Assembly (NCBI RefSeq): GCF_001698125.1
Contig: NZ_CP013856.1
Location: 54,686-118,685, forward strand
Origin: Pseudonocardia sp. HH130630-07
Lineage (GTDB): Bacteria; Actinomycetota; Actinomycetes; Mycobacteriales; Pseudonocardiaceae
Direction: 5' to 3'
Length of the DNA: 64,000 nt
Position numbers and translations under genes: made by a program. The notes beneath the pieces were generated by a model that saw nothing but the letters and a program-made list of their open reading frames with translations, did no database searches and was not told where the DNA came from. Below, in pieces: positions 15,580 through 23,556 of the stretch; the first letter of the stretch is position 1, and the number at the start of each line of letters is the position of its first letter.

Positions 15580-16110
15580 ATGAGCGAGGCGTACTGGGAG
15601 AAGTACCGCTCGATCGTTGACCGGCAGATCGAGCAGTCGGGGCTGTCCGAAGGCCTGGGCGACAACCCCTACCGGGGCAAGCCCCTGGCCGACGCGGGCA
15701 AGCGATATCACGAGAACTGGTGGATCGACGGATACGTTCACCGGGAGGGCATCACGGGCGACGCCCACCTGCCCATCTCCCTCCGACTCCGGCGGGAGAT
15801 CGAGCAGATCGGCGATGCCGTGGCCGGACGGCGCTCCGAGAGCGAGGTGCGAGAGCTGCTGGACGACCTGAACGAGCGGATCACCGAGTGGCGGCGCGTT
15901 CCGACCCCGCCGCACGTGTCACTGTCCACCGTGGACGTCGACGACGTCGTGCAACGGTGGCACGCGTCTCGTACGAGCCAGCAGGGCGGCACTCACGGGG
16001 GGAACACCGGCCCGGACGACTCCAACCCGGGCGAGGGCGGCCCGCCCCCGCGACGGCGCGGGGGCGGGCGCACGCTGTTCGACCGCCTACTCGGCCGGAA
16101 TACCGACTGA
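15580..16110 (+). CDS. DUF1992 (DnaJC28-like) protein
   Basis: 176 residues. The N-terminal two thirds follow the DUF1992 pattern: KYRSIVDRQIEQSGLSEG, then NPYRGKPL and HENWWIDGYVHREGI, LRLRREIEQIGDAVAGRRSE, VRELLDDLNERITEWRRVP and STVDVDDVVQRWHASR. The C terminus is Gly/Pro/Arg-rich and disordered. The biochemical role of DUF1992 is unknown; eukaryotic homologues carry a J-domain, which is absent here. It is unusual to see one at the end of a polyketide operon, where it might be a bystander or a chaperone-like helper. It is convergent with the thiolase gene, 22 bp apart. Confidence 0.75.
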   Translation: MSEAYWEKYRSIVDRQIEQSGLSEGLGDNPYRGKPLADAGKRYHENWWIDGYVHREGITGDAHLPISLRLRREIEQIGDAVAGRRSESEVRELLDDLNERITEWRRVPTPPHVSLSTVDVDDVVQRWHASRTSQQGGTHGGNTGPDDSNPGEGGPPPRRRGGGRTLFDRLLGRNTD

Positions 16111-16132
16111 ACAACCACAGCTCGGACCCTGA

Positions 16133-17323
16133 TCAGTAGTCGACCCGTACCACTATCGCGGCCCCTGAGTCCCCTGCGGCGCAGCCGCTGAACAGACCCA
16201 CACCTCCCCCGCGCAGGCACAGCACGGTGACGAGCTCGGCGATCGACCGCAAGCCGGTCGGTCCCTGTGGGTGACCGAATACCAGGCTGGACCCGACACG
16301 GTTCATCGACTCGAGTGTCACACCCATCTCGCGGGCGAAGTAGAGGTCGTTGACCGCGAACGGGTTGTGCGTGGTGATCGCGTCAACGTCCTCGATCCTC
16401 AGGTCCACGCTATCCAGCGCAGCCCTGGCCGCTGGCACAAGAGCCTCTGGCATCCGTCCTGAGCCGACCCGCGCAAACCCGGACGCCAGGACGGTGACCA
16501 CCGGCCCGCCCGAGGCGAGTGACCGGGCGTGCGCGGTGCGGGTGACCAGGGCGCCGGCCGCGCCGTCGGCCGGGTGGGTCTGGGTCGCGGCTGTATGAAC
16601 GCCGTCCCGGACGACGCTTCGCTCGGCCGCGACGCCTTCGGTGCTCCGCGTCCGCACACCCTCGTCGTCCGTGAGACGGACCGGGACACCGTCCGGGTCG
16701 ATAACCTCGACCGGGACGGTATGCCGGCGCCTGGCCTCGTACGATGAGGACGCCCGGTACTGCTCGTAGCGAAGCACGGCCAGAGCGTCCGCGTCGGAGC
16801 GCCGGAACCCAGCGTCGCGGGCGACGGTCTCGGCGGTGGCCAGCATGCCGCGGTCGGTGCCGGGATCACGGGCGAACGCGGCGCGGACCCAGCTCTCCTC
16901 GCGCTCGGCCCCGCCCGGCCCCGAGGAGCCCCAGGTCAACATCGGGCCGTTGCTCACTCGGTCGGCCGTGACGACTAGCTGCGCGCCGCCGCCAGCGTGG
17001 AGCGACGTGGCCGCCGCGTGCAGACACGCCACCGACGTGGCGCAGGCCTGCCCGATCATCGGGCCAGACACTCCAGACAAACCGACGCGGCGGGCGACGG
17101 TCGGGGCGCCGTAGAAGATCTCCGGCTGCGGCACGGTCCAACCGAGCACCAGGCCGTCGACCTCGTCTAGCGGCAGCCTGGACGTCGCCGCCCGCGTCGC
17201 AGCGACCGCGACGTCCAGGCTGGAGACCCGGGCCAGTGCCCCCCTCCACCGGGCGAATGGCGTCGACCACAGCGCGTTCGCCGGAATCGCGGCATCGGGA
17301 TGACGCACGGCCCACGCGCTCAC
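16133..17323 (-). CDS. thiolase-superfamily enzyme
   Basis: 396 residues with thiolase landmarks: a nucleophilic Cys in IGQACATSVACLHAAA (about residue 93), the HNPFAVND loop in the place of the usual NEAFA region, GSSLVFGHPQGPTGLRSIAEL with the catalytic His, and the C-terminal FSGCAAGDSGAAIVV carrying the second Cys. All three catalytic residues are therefore present. It could cleave a beta-ketoacyl-CoA, as EncJ does when cinnamoyl-CoA is shortened to benzoyl-CoA, or condense acyl units; the direction is inference. The GTG start at 17323 overlaps the methyltransferase stop as GTGA, making it the last gene of the KR-methyltransferase-thiolase operon. Confidence 0.75.
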   Translation of the reverse strand: MSAWAVRHPDAAIPANALWSTPFARWRGALARVSSLDVAVAATRAATSRLPLDEVDGLVLGWTVPQPEIFYGAPTVARRVGLSGVSGPMIGQACATSVACLHAAATSLHAGGGAQLVVTADRVSNGPMLTWGSSGPGGAEREESWVRAAFARDPGTDRGMLATAETVARDAGFRRSDADALAVLRYEQYRASSSYEARRRHTVPVEVIDPDGVPVRLTDDEGVRTRSTEGVAAERSVVRDGVHTAATQTHPADGAAGALVTRTAHARSLASGGPVVTVLASGFARVGSGRMPEALVPAARAALDSVDLRIEDVDAITTHNPFAVNDLYFAREMGVTLESMNRVGSSLVFGHPQGPTGLRSIAELVTVLCLRGGGVGLFSGCAAGDSGAAIVVRVDY

Positions 17324-17988
17324 CGGCGGACGTCCCCCGGCTCGGGGTTTCGGACGGCCTCGAACAAGGCGACGGCGCCGCGCACCTGGACCGTGCTGTT
17401 GCCGAACACGGAATCCAGCGCTGCAGCCAGCATCGCAGGGTCGTCGCCCTCGTTGTGGAAGGCACCGGTCCGGTTGTACAGGGCATTCACACGCCGGGAG
17501 ACGGCTGTGTGCCGGACACCCCGGTCGAGCACGGTCGCACCAAACACCCTGCCGCCCGGCGCGAGTACTTCCCGGATGTTGCCGAACACGGTGCGCTTCG
17601 GTTCCTCTCCGCCGGGCAGGCAGTGCAGCACGTAGTTGAGACCGACCGAGTCGAACACCTCGTCCAACCCGAGCGAGTCGGCCAGTACGTCGACCCCGTG
17701 CGTGCGGGGTCGCAGCCGGGCGACCCGGGCTGCTGCGAACTCCAGTGGCGAGGGGTTGAGGTCGGCCAGCACGAGCGTCGGGTTTTCAACCGGGAATCGG
17801 GCGTGGTCAAGGTAGTAGCCGCTGCCCGGACCGATCTCCAGGTGTCGGGCGCGCAACATCCGGTCGTAGCGCTGCAGCATCACCGGCGTCGGACATCGCC
17901 ATAGCAGCCGGTTGGACAGGCCGAGCACCACACGGTCGTAGAACGCCAGGCGGCCGGGACGGTAGTACGGCTGATCGACGGTGGGCAT
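17320..17988 (-). CDS. class I SAM-dependent methyltransferase
   Basis: 222 residues with a Rossmann-type methyltransferase core. Motif I is HLEIGPGSGYYLDHA (about residue 47), followed by the acidic strand end TLVLADLNPSPLEFAA, VFDSVGLNYVLHCLPGG (motif IV region) and REVLAPGGRVFGATVLD. The N-terminal YYRPGRLAFYDRVVLGLSNRLLW helps bind substrate. It probably methylates an oxygen of the polyketide or a pathway acid. The enterocin cluster also has a methyltransferase (EncK), but I have no direct evidence of orthology. GAGGAG precedes the ATG. It lies 44 bp after the KR gene and is coupled to the thiolase gene. Confidence 0.8.
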   Translation of the reverse strand: MPTVDQPYYRPGRLAFYDRVVLGLSNRLLWRCPTPVMLQRYDRMLRARHLEIGPGSGYYLDHARFPVENPTLVLADLNPSPLEFAAARVARLRPRTHGVDVLADSLGLDEVFDSVGLNYVLHCLPGGEEPKRTVFGNIREVLAPGGRVFGATVLDRGVRHTAVSRRVNALYNRTGAFHNEGDDPAMLAAALDSVFGNSTVQVRGAVALFEAVRNPEPGDVRR

Positions 17989-18032
17989 GACATCTCCTCG
18001 TCGGGGCGGCGGGGATCGACGGCAGTGCGGTG

Positions 18033-18809
18033 TCAATAGCTGCCCAGGCCCCCGCAGACGTTCAGGGCCTGCGCGGTGACCGTCGCAGCCTCGTCGGAGC
18101 AGAGATAGCGCACCATGGCGGCGACCTCCTCCGGCGTCGAGTAGCGGCCCATCGGCACCTTCGCCCGGAACTGGTCCAGGATCTCGTCGGCCGACGTGTC
18201 CTGCAGCCGTGCGTAGTGCTCGCGGATCTGCACGGCCATCGGGGTCTCGACGTAGCCCGGGCACACCGCGTTAACCGTCGTCCCGGTGGGCGCCAGCTCC
18301 TTGGCCAGCGCCTTCGTGAACCCGATCACGCCGGCTTTGGACGCCGAGTACGGCGCACCCATCGGGACACCCTGCTTCCCGCCGGTGGAGGCGATCATGA
18401 CGATGCGAACTGCGGGTGAGGGGGTAGTCCGACGCAGCACCGCGCGGGTGGTCCAGAAGGTGCCGTTGAGGTTGGTGTCCAGGACGTCGAGCCAGGTGTC
18501 GTCGTCCAGCTCGGCCGTCCGGCCGCCCCCGCCGCGGCCGGCGTTGTTGACCAGGATCCGCGGTTCGCCCAGGTCATCGACAGTGGCGTCCACGAACTTC
18601 TCGACGCCGTCGCGGTCCCGCACGTCGCATACGTAGCCGCGGCACTCGAGTCCCTCCGCCGCGAGAGCGGCCTCGGTCGCAGCCACGCGCTCCTCATCGC
18701 GGCCGCAGAACGCGACCGCTCGACCGTCGCCCGCAAGGGCGCGCACGGTCGCCAGTCCGATGCCCGACGTCCCGCCGGTCACGAGGGCGACGCTCCGAGT
18801 CTCCGACAT
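18033..18809 (-). CDS. ActIII/EncD-type polyketide ketoreductase (SDR)
   Basis: 258 residues of the short-chain dehydrogenase family: TGGTSGIG (11-18) for NADPH, NNAG (88-91), and catalytic Ser141, Tyr154 and Lys158 (PYSASK). The C-terminal VTAQALNVCGGLG is diagnostic of aromatic-polyketide C9 ketoreductases such as ActIII. In ActIII a PGG motif follows NNAGR; here it is GGG (93-95), which might alter stereocontrol. It would reduce one keto group of the nascent chain. GGAGGAGA lies just upstream of the ATG. The gene heads a minus-strand operon and shares a 182-bp divergent promoter region with the EncM-like gene. Confidence 0.9.
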   Translation of the reverse strand: MSETRSVALVTGGTSGIGLATVRALAGDGRAVAFCGRDEERVAATEAALAAEGLECRGYVCDVRDRDGVEKFVDATVDDLGEPRILVNNAGRGGGGRTAELDDDTWLDVLDTNLNGTFWTTRAVLRRTTPSPAVRIVMIASTGGKQGVPMGAPYSASKAGVIGFTKALAKELAPTGTTVNAVCPGYVETPMAVQIREHYARLQDTSADEILDQFRAKVPMGRYSTPEEVAAMVRYLCSDEAATVTAQALNVCGGLGSY

Positions 18810-18879
18810 CCGGTCTCCTCCTTCGTCGACGTGGGTGCCGACATGGCGCGGACGCTGCAGGACGTCGATGGGGCGCCGT

Positions 18880-18897
18880 TCGAGGCGATGTCGACCG
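18880..18897. promoter_or_regulatory. candidate SARP heptamer repeats in the KR/flavoprotein divergent promoter
   Basis: TCGAGGC (18880) and TCGACCG (18891) are 11 bp apart, one helical turn, as in direct-repeat operators of SARP activators. A related TCGAAGC sits at 18928. They lie in the 182-bp spacer between two divergent biosynthetic genes, and a SARP gene is present at 27649. Only two good units are seen, so this is tentative. Confidence 0.35.
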
Positions 18898-18991
18898 GCT
18901 CCCGGACGAACTCCGCTGGATTTGGGCTCGAAGCTGGCTTCCGACCATCTGTCCGGCCCAGCTGAGCACGAGACCGTCACCAGGGAGCGCG

Positions 18992-20380
18992 ATGCCGACG
19001 ATGCAGACGGACCGACCCTCTGCGCTGGAGAGATTCCGCGGCACGCTGGTCCGGCCGCAGGACGCGGACTACGAGCGCCTGCGCCACGTCTGGAACAGGA
19101 CGGTGGACAGGCGGCCCGCGCTGATCGCACGGTGCGTGTGCCCGGAGGATGTGGCAATCGCGGTTGCGCACGCCAGACAGCACGGTCTGCCGCTGGCCGT
19201 GCGCGCCGGCGGGCACAGCGTGGCGGGGCACTCCACCTGCGATGACGGCGTCGTCGTCGACCTGTCGATGATGTCAGCAGTCGACGTCGACCCGCAGGCG
19301 CGACATGCCCGGGTCGAGGGCGGTGCGCTGCTCGGCGCGTTCGACGCCGCGACGCAGGCCCATCTACTGGCCGCGCCGGCGGGGGTCGTCGCACACACCG
19401 GGCTCGGCGGACTGGTCCTCGGCGGCGGCTTCGGATGGCTGAGCCGGAAGCACGGGCTCGCGATCGACAATCTGACCGCAGTGGATGTCGTCACGGCCGA
19501 CGGGCGGCAAATGCGGGCGGACACCGAGCATCACCCCGACCTGTTCTGGGCGCTACGCGGCGGCGGCGGCAACTTCGGCGTCGCGACAGCGTTCGAGTTC
19601 GACCTGCACCACGTCGGCGCCGTCCGCTTCGCCGTCGCCTACCACCCGCTCGACGACGGCCCCCGCGTGCTGCGCGACTGGGCCGCGTACATGTCGCAGG
19701 CGCCCGACGAGCTGACCTGGGTGTTCTACCTGCGTCTGGCCCCGCCCGTGCCGGACGTCCCGAAGCACCTCCACGGGAAGCCCGTTCTGTGCGGGTCGGC
19801 GTGCTGGATCGGCGACGTGTCCGAAGGCGACCTTGCGCTCGAGGCGGTCCGCGACGTCGGACGCCCGGCCGCTGTCGCGACGACGACGCTGCCGTACCGG
19901 TCGTTGCAGGGCTACTCGTTCCCCAGCCCGGTTCTCCCGGACCGCGCCTACTTCAAGAGCGGCTACCTGGACCGGCTTCCGGATGCCGCGATCGACGCCC
20001 TACTGGCCGCCGGGGCGTCGATGACCTCGCCGATGTCTCAGCTCGAGGTCCTGTACCTGGGGGGCGCGATCTCCCGAGTGCCCGCCGACGCAACCGCGTT
20101 CGGGCATCGGACCTCGCCGTTCGTCGCGAACTTCGCCTCCGCGTGGCGCGACCCCGCCCACGACTCGCGGCATGTCGCGTGGGCAGTCGACAGCCACGCC
20201 GCCCTGGAGCCGCACATGACCGGCGGCGGATACGTGAATTTCTTCAACGAGTCCGAGGGACATCGGACGGTCGACGCGTTCGGCGCGGACAACTTGCGCA
20301 GGCTGCGCCGGATCAAGGCCGACTACGACCCGGACAACACGTTCCGGTTGAACACCAACATCGTCCCCGGCGAGGGCTGA
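18992..20380 (+). CDS. FAD-linked oxidase, EncM-like
   Basis: 462 residues. The N-terminal FAD domain (PCMH fold) has RAGGHSVAGHSTCDDG, where His75 is the expected covalent FAD anchor, and HTGLGGLVLGGGFGWLSRKH. The cysteine that gives double flavin attachment in berberine-bridge enzymes is absent, so attachment should be by histidine only. The C-terminal part ends in the BBE-type YVNFFNESEG and YDPDNTFRLNTNI. From memory the match to EncM, the flavin-N5-oxide Favorskii enzyme of enterocin biosynthesis, extends over LTWVFYLRLAPP, CWIGD and PYRSLQGYSFPSPV. It would oxidise the linear poly-beta-ketone. AGGGAG precedes the ATG. First gene of the minimal-PKS operon. Confidence 0.75.
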   Translation: MPTMQTDRPSALERFRGTLVRPQDADYERLRHVWNRTVDRRPALIARCVCPEDVAIAVAHARQHGLPLAVRAGGHSVAGHSTCDDGVVVDLSMMSAVDVDPQARHARVEGGALLGAFDAATQAHLLAAPAGVVAHTGLGGLVLGGGFGWLSRKHGLAIDNLTAVDVVTADGRQMRADTEHHPDLFWALRGGGGNFGVATAFEFDLHHVGAVRFAVAYHPLDDGPRVLRDWAAYMSQAPDELTWVFYLRLAPPVPDVPKHLHGKPVLCGSACWIGDVSEGDLALEAVRDVGRPAAVATTTLPYRSLQGYSFPSPVLPDRAYFKSGYLDRLPDAAIDALLAAGASMTSPMSQLEVLYLGGAISRVPADATAFGHRTSPFVANFASAWRDPAHDSRHVAWAVDSHAALEPHMTGGGYVNFFNESEGHRTVDAFGADNLRRLRRIKADYDPDNTFRLNTNIVPGEG

Positions 20381-20383
20381 GCC

Positions 20384-20764
20384 GTGACCGTGTCACACGC
20401 CGGGACCGTGCACGAGCTCGTCGAGCGGTGGCGGGCCGCGGAGGAGTCGAACGACGGCGAATGGCTGGAGGAGCTGCTCGACCCCGACTTCGTCGGGGTC
20501 GGACCATTCGGCTGGACCCGTACCCGCGAGGAGTGGACCGGCCGCTACCGCAGCGGCCGCGTCGTCAACGACGAGATCCACCTCGACGACGTGCACGTGC
20601 GGGCTTGGGACGACGCAGCCGTCGTGGTCGCGGTGCAGCACCAGCGCGGCCGCAACGGCACCGCCGACACGACCGGACGGTTCAGGGTGACGCTCACCGC
20701 ACGTCGGGACGGGTCGGCCTGGCGGGTCGCTGGCCTGCATATCGGTCCGCTTCGCGACGCATGA
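20384..20764 (+). CDS. SnoaL-like / NTF2-fold protein 2
   Basis: 126 residues: VHELVERWRAAEESNDGEWL, LLDPDFVGVGPFGW, RYRSGRVVNDEIHLDDVHVR, DAAVVVAVQHQRGR and WRVAGLHIGPL. The alternating helix-strand pattern and the WRVAGLHIG ending fit DUF4440/SnoaL-like NTF2 folds. It begins with GTG three bases after the EncM-like stop and ends close to the KS-alpha start, so it is co-translated with core genes. A cyclase or intermediate-binding role is inference. It shares little with the other NTF2-like protein at 15103. Confidence 0.6.
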   Translation: MTVSHAGTVHELVERWRAAEESNDGEWLEELLDPDFVGVGPFGWTRTREEWTGRYRSGRVVNDEIHLDDVHVRAWDDAAVVVAVQHQRGRNGTADTTGRFRVTLTARRDGSAWRVAGLHIGPLRDA

Positions 20765-20790
20765 GCGCACACACAGAGAGGAGCACCACC

Positions 20791-22053
20791 GTGGACCGAC
20801 GAGTCGTCGTGACCGGTCTCGACGTCCTCGCCCCCGGATCGCAGGACACCGCGGGGTTCTGGGACATGATTGTCGACGGGCGGACCGCCACGCGACGGGT
20901 CACCGCCTTCGACGCGTCCGCCTTCCGGTCGAAGGTCGCCGCAGAGATCGACTTCGACGCGACGGCGCGTGGTTTCTCCTCCCGCGAGCGGCAGCGCATG
21001 GACCGTGCCTCGCTGTTCGCCGTCACGTGCGCCCGCGGCGCCGTTGCATCAGCCGGGCTGGACCTCGGGGGTGACCTCGGTGGAGCGACCGGGATCTCGA
21101 TTGGGACCGCTGTCGGCTGCTCGACCAGCCTGGAGCAGGACTATCTCGTGCTCTCCGACACCGGTCGCGAGTGGCTCGTCGACCCCTCCTACCTGCCACC
21201 GCACGTGTTCGACCACTTCAGCCCCGGCTCGATTGTCCGCGAGGTCGCCGGCGCGACCGGCGCGCGCGGGCCGGCAACGATCGTGTCGACCGGCTGCACA
21301 TCCGGGATCGACGCCGTCGGACACGCCCGGGCTCTCGTCGCGGACGGCACGGTCGACGTCATGGTCGCGGGGGCCACCGAGGCCCCGATCACGCCGGTCG
21401 CAGCCGCCTCGTTCGACGTTATCCGGGCCACCACCCCGCGGACCGAGGACTTCGGCTCGGCCAGCCGCCCCTTCGACCGGGACCGTGACGGCTTCGCCCT
21501 GGGCGAAGGGGCCGCGATGCTCGTGCTGGAGGAGTACGAGCACGCGCGACGACGGGGCGCCACTGTCCTCGCCGAGATCGTCGGCTACGCGAACCGATGC
21601 AACGCCTACCACATGACCGGGTTGGCCCCGGGCGGTGAGGAGATGTCGATGGCGATCGACTCGGCGCTGACGCAGGCCCGGCTGGACCCGTCTGCGATCG
21701 ACTACATCAACGCCCACGGTTCGGGCACCAAGCAGAACGACCGGCACGAAACAGGCGCGTTCAAGCGGAGCTTCGGCCACCATGCCTATGACATCCCGGT
21801 CAGCTCCATCAAGTCGATGATCGGGCACTCGCTCGGTGCCATCGGGTCAATCGAGATCGCGGCCTGTGTGCTCGCGATGCGCGACGACGTCGTGCCCCCC
21901 ACCGCCAACCTCACCACGCCGGACCCGGACTGCGACCTGGACTACGTCCCACGACAGTCCCGAGACGCCCGGCTGGACCGCGTGCTTACCGTGGGCAGTG
22001 GCTTCGGCGGGTTTCAGAGCGCGATGGTGCTGGCCCGAGGAGGCCTGCGATGA
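20791..22053 (+). CDS. ketosynthase alpha subunit of type II PKS
   Basis: 420 residues. With GTG 20791 as start (AGAGGAG eight bases upstream) the protein begins DRRVVVTGLDVLAPG and the active-site Cys is residue 169 in VSTGCTSGIDAVG, the same number as in actinorhodin KS; the ATG at 20761 would add ten unsupported residues. The catalytic histidines are in NAHGSGTKQND (about 309) and IGHSLGAIGS (about 346). It catalyses decarboxylative condensation with malonyl-ACP as a heterodimer with the chain-length factor encoded next. The TGCTSG form groups it with aromatic-polyketide KS, not fatty-acid FabF. Confidence 0.93.
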   Translation: MDRRVVVTGLDVLAPGSQDTAGFWDMIVDGRTATRRVTAFDASAFRSKVAAEIDFDATARGFSSRERQRMDRASLFAVTCARGAVASAGLDLGGDLGGATGISIGTAVGCSTSLEQDYLVLSDTGREWLVDPSYLPPHVFDHFSPGSIVREVAGATGARGPATIVSTGCTSGIDAVGHARALVADGTVDVMVAGATEAPITPVAAASFDVIRATTPRTEDFGSASRPFDRDRDGFALGEGAAMLVLEEYEHARRRGATVLAEIVGYANRCNAYHMTGLAPGGEEMSMAIDSALTQARLDPSAIDYINAHGSGTKQNDRHETGAFKRSFGHHAYDIPVSSIKSMIGHSLGAIGSIEIAACVLAMRDDVVPPTANLTTPDPDCDLDYVPRQSRDARLDRVLTVGSGFGGFQSAMVLARGGLR

Positions 22054-23270
22054 CCGCCGCCGTCGACGTCCTGGTGACCGGAATCGGGGTCGTCGCACCC
22101 AGTGGCTTGGGGCGGGAGCCGGTGTGGGAAGCCGCAGTCGCGGGCAAGTGCGCGATCGACATGATCGGCTCATTCGACCCCTCGGCACACCGCTCCCGGC
22201 TGGCCGGGCGCCTCGACGGTTTCGACGCCGCCGAGCACTTCGGGTCCCGCACGCTCACCCAGACGGACCGGGTCACCCGGTTCGCTCTGCTCGCCTCGGA
22301 CGAGGCCGTCGCCGACTCCGGGCTCGACCCGCCGACACTCGACCCGGAACGTATCGGGGTCACCACGTCCAACGCGACCGGCGGGTTCGAGTTCACCCAC
22401 CGTGAGATGGCCAAGCTTTGGACACAGGGCCCGGACGCGGTCAGCGTCTACCAGTCCTTCGCATGGTTCTATGCGGTTAACACCGGTCAGATCAGCATCC
22501 GTCACGGGGTGAAGGGTCCGAGCAGCGTCCTGTCCGCCGAGCAGAGCGGCGGACTTGACGCGATCGGCTACGGACTACGCGGGATCCATCGCGGGGATCT
22601 GGACGTCGTCCTGGCTGGCGGGTTCGAGTCGTCCTTCGACCCGTGGGGCTGGGCGTCTCATTGCGCATCCGGGACCGTCAGCGAGGCCCGCTCCCCCGAG
22701 CTGGCATACCTGCCGTTCGATGCCCGCGCGAACGGCCACGTGCCCGGTGAGGGCGGTGCGCTGCTGGTCCTAGAGGCCGCCGGACACGCGTCGGGACGCG
22801 GGCGCGACAACCCCTACGGCCGGCTCACCGGCCACGCCGCCACGTTCGATCCGCCCGGACACCGGCCGGACGGGCTCGAGCGCGCGGCCCGGCAGGCGCT
22901 GGCGCAGGCCGGTCGGGCACCCGGGGAGATCGATCTGGTGCTCGCCGACGGCGCCGGCGCCGCGGCCCTCGACGCCCAGGAAGCCGAAGCGATCAGCGCC
23001 GTCTTCGGCGCACGCGGCGTACCGGTGTCGGTACCGAAGAGTGGCGTAGGACGTCTGATGGCGGGCGGCGGGCCGCTGGACGCCACCTTCGCGCTGCTCG
23101 CCGTCCGGGACGGCGTCATCCCGCCGACCGTCAACGTCGCGGAGCCGCCCGCGCACTACGGGCTGGACCTGGTCGTCGGTGACGCCCGGCCCGCCACCGT
23201 GCACCGTGTGCTGATCCTGGCCCGGGGCGCTGAGGGATTCAACTCCGCGCTCGTCGTCGAGCGCGCGTGA
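22050..23270 (+). CDS. chain-length factor (KS beta) of type II PKS
   Basis: 406 residues, KS fold without the nucleophilic Cys. The position is Gln165 in SSVLSAEQSGGLDAIG, the CLF hallmark for malonyl-ACP decarboxylation and priming. The GHPxGA-type His motif is replaced by PKSGVGRLMAGGGPLD, as in other CLFs. It pairs with KS alpha and its cavity sets chain length; the gating residues cannot be judged reliably by eye. ATG 22050 overlaps the KS-alpha stop as ATGA, so the two subunits are co-translated in equal amounts. Confidence 0.93.
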   Translation: MTAAVDVLVTGIGVVAPSGLGREPVWEAAVAGKCAIDMIGSFDPSAHRSRLAGRLDGFDAAEHFGSRTLTQTDRVTRFALLASDEAVADSGLDPPTLDPERIGVTTSNATGGFEFTHREMAKLWTQGPDAVSVYQSFAWFYAVNTGQISIRHGVKGPSSVLSAEQSGGLDAIGYGLRGIHRGDLDVVLAGGFESSFDPWGWASHCASGTVSEARSPELAYLPFDARANGHVPGEGGALLVLEAAGHASGRGRDNPYGRLTGHAATFDPPGHRPDGLERAARQALAQAGRAPGEIDLVLADGAGAAALDAQEAEAISAVFGARGVPVSVPKSGVGRLMAGGGPLDATFALLAVRDGVIPPTVNVAEPPAHYGLDLVVGDARPATVHRVLILARGAEGFNSALVVERA

Positions 23271-23304
23271 CGACCCACGACACCGCCGACCCTAAGGAGT
23301 CACC

Positions 23305-23556
23305 ATGTCCGTTCTGACCCTGCCCGAACTGCGTGAGCTGCTCATCGATGCCGCCGGCGCGACAGACGCCGGCGACACGGACGGATTCGGCGACCAGGCG
23401 TTCGACGAGCTCGGCTACGACTCGCTGGCCCTGATGCAGTCCGCCGCCGTGCTCAAGCGCCGCCACGGCGTCGAGATTCCGGAGGACGTCCTCGGCACGC
23501 TCACCACACCGAACGAGATGCTCGCGTTCGTCAACTCGGCGCGGTCCGTGGGATGA
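23305..23556 (+). CDS. acyl carrier protein of type II PKS
   Basis: 83 residues. The phosphopantetheine Ser40 is in FDELGYDSLALMQ, followed by helix II (SAAVLKRRHGVEIPEDVLGT) and a C-terminal helix (PNEMLAFVNSA). This is the standard aromatic-PKS ACP, in the usual position after KS and CLF. AAGGAG lies upstream of the ATG. It carries the growing polyketide and malonyl units and needs a phosphopantetheinyl transferase, which is not in the window. Its stop overlaps the acyltransferase start as ATGA. Confidence 0.92.
   Translation: MSVLTLPELRELLIDAAGATDAGDTDGFGDQAFDELGYDSLALMQSAAVLKRRHGVEIPEDVLGTLTTPNEMLAFVNSARSVG

Noticed and set aside
19435..20790. N-terminal extension of the KS-alpha frame giving an 872-residue protein
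   Set aside because: The extension is an Arg/Pro-rich shadow of the EncM-like gene. A good ribosome-binding site and the conserved Cys169 numbering fix the start at 20791.
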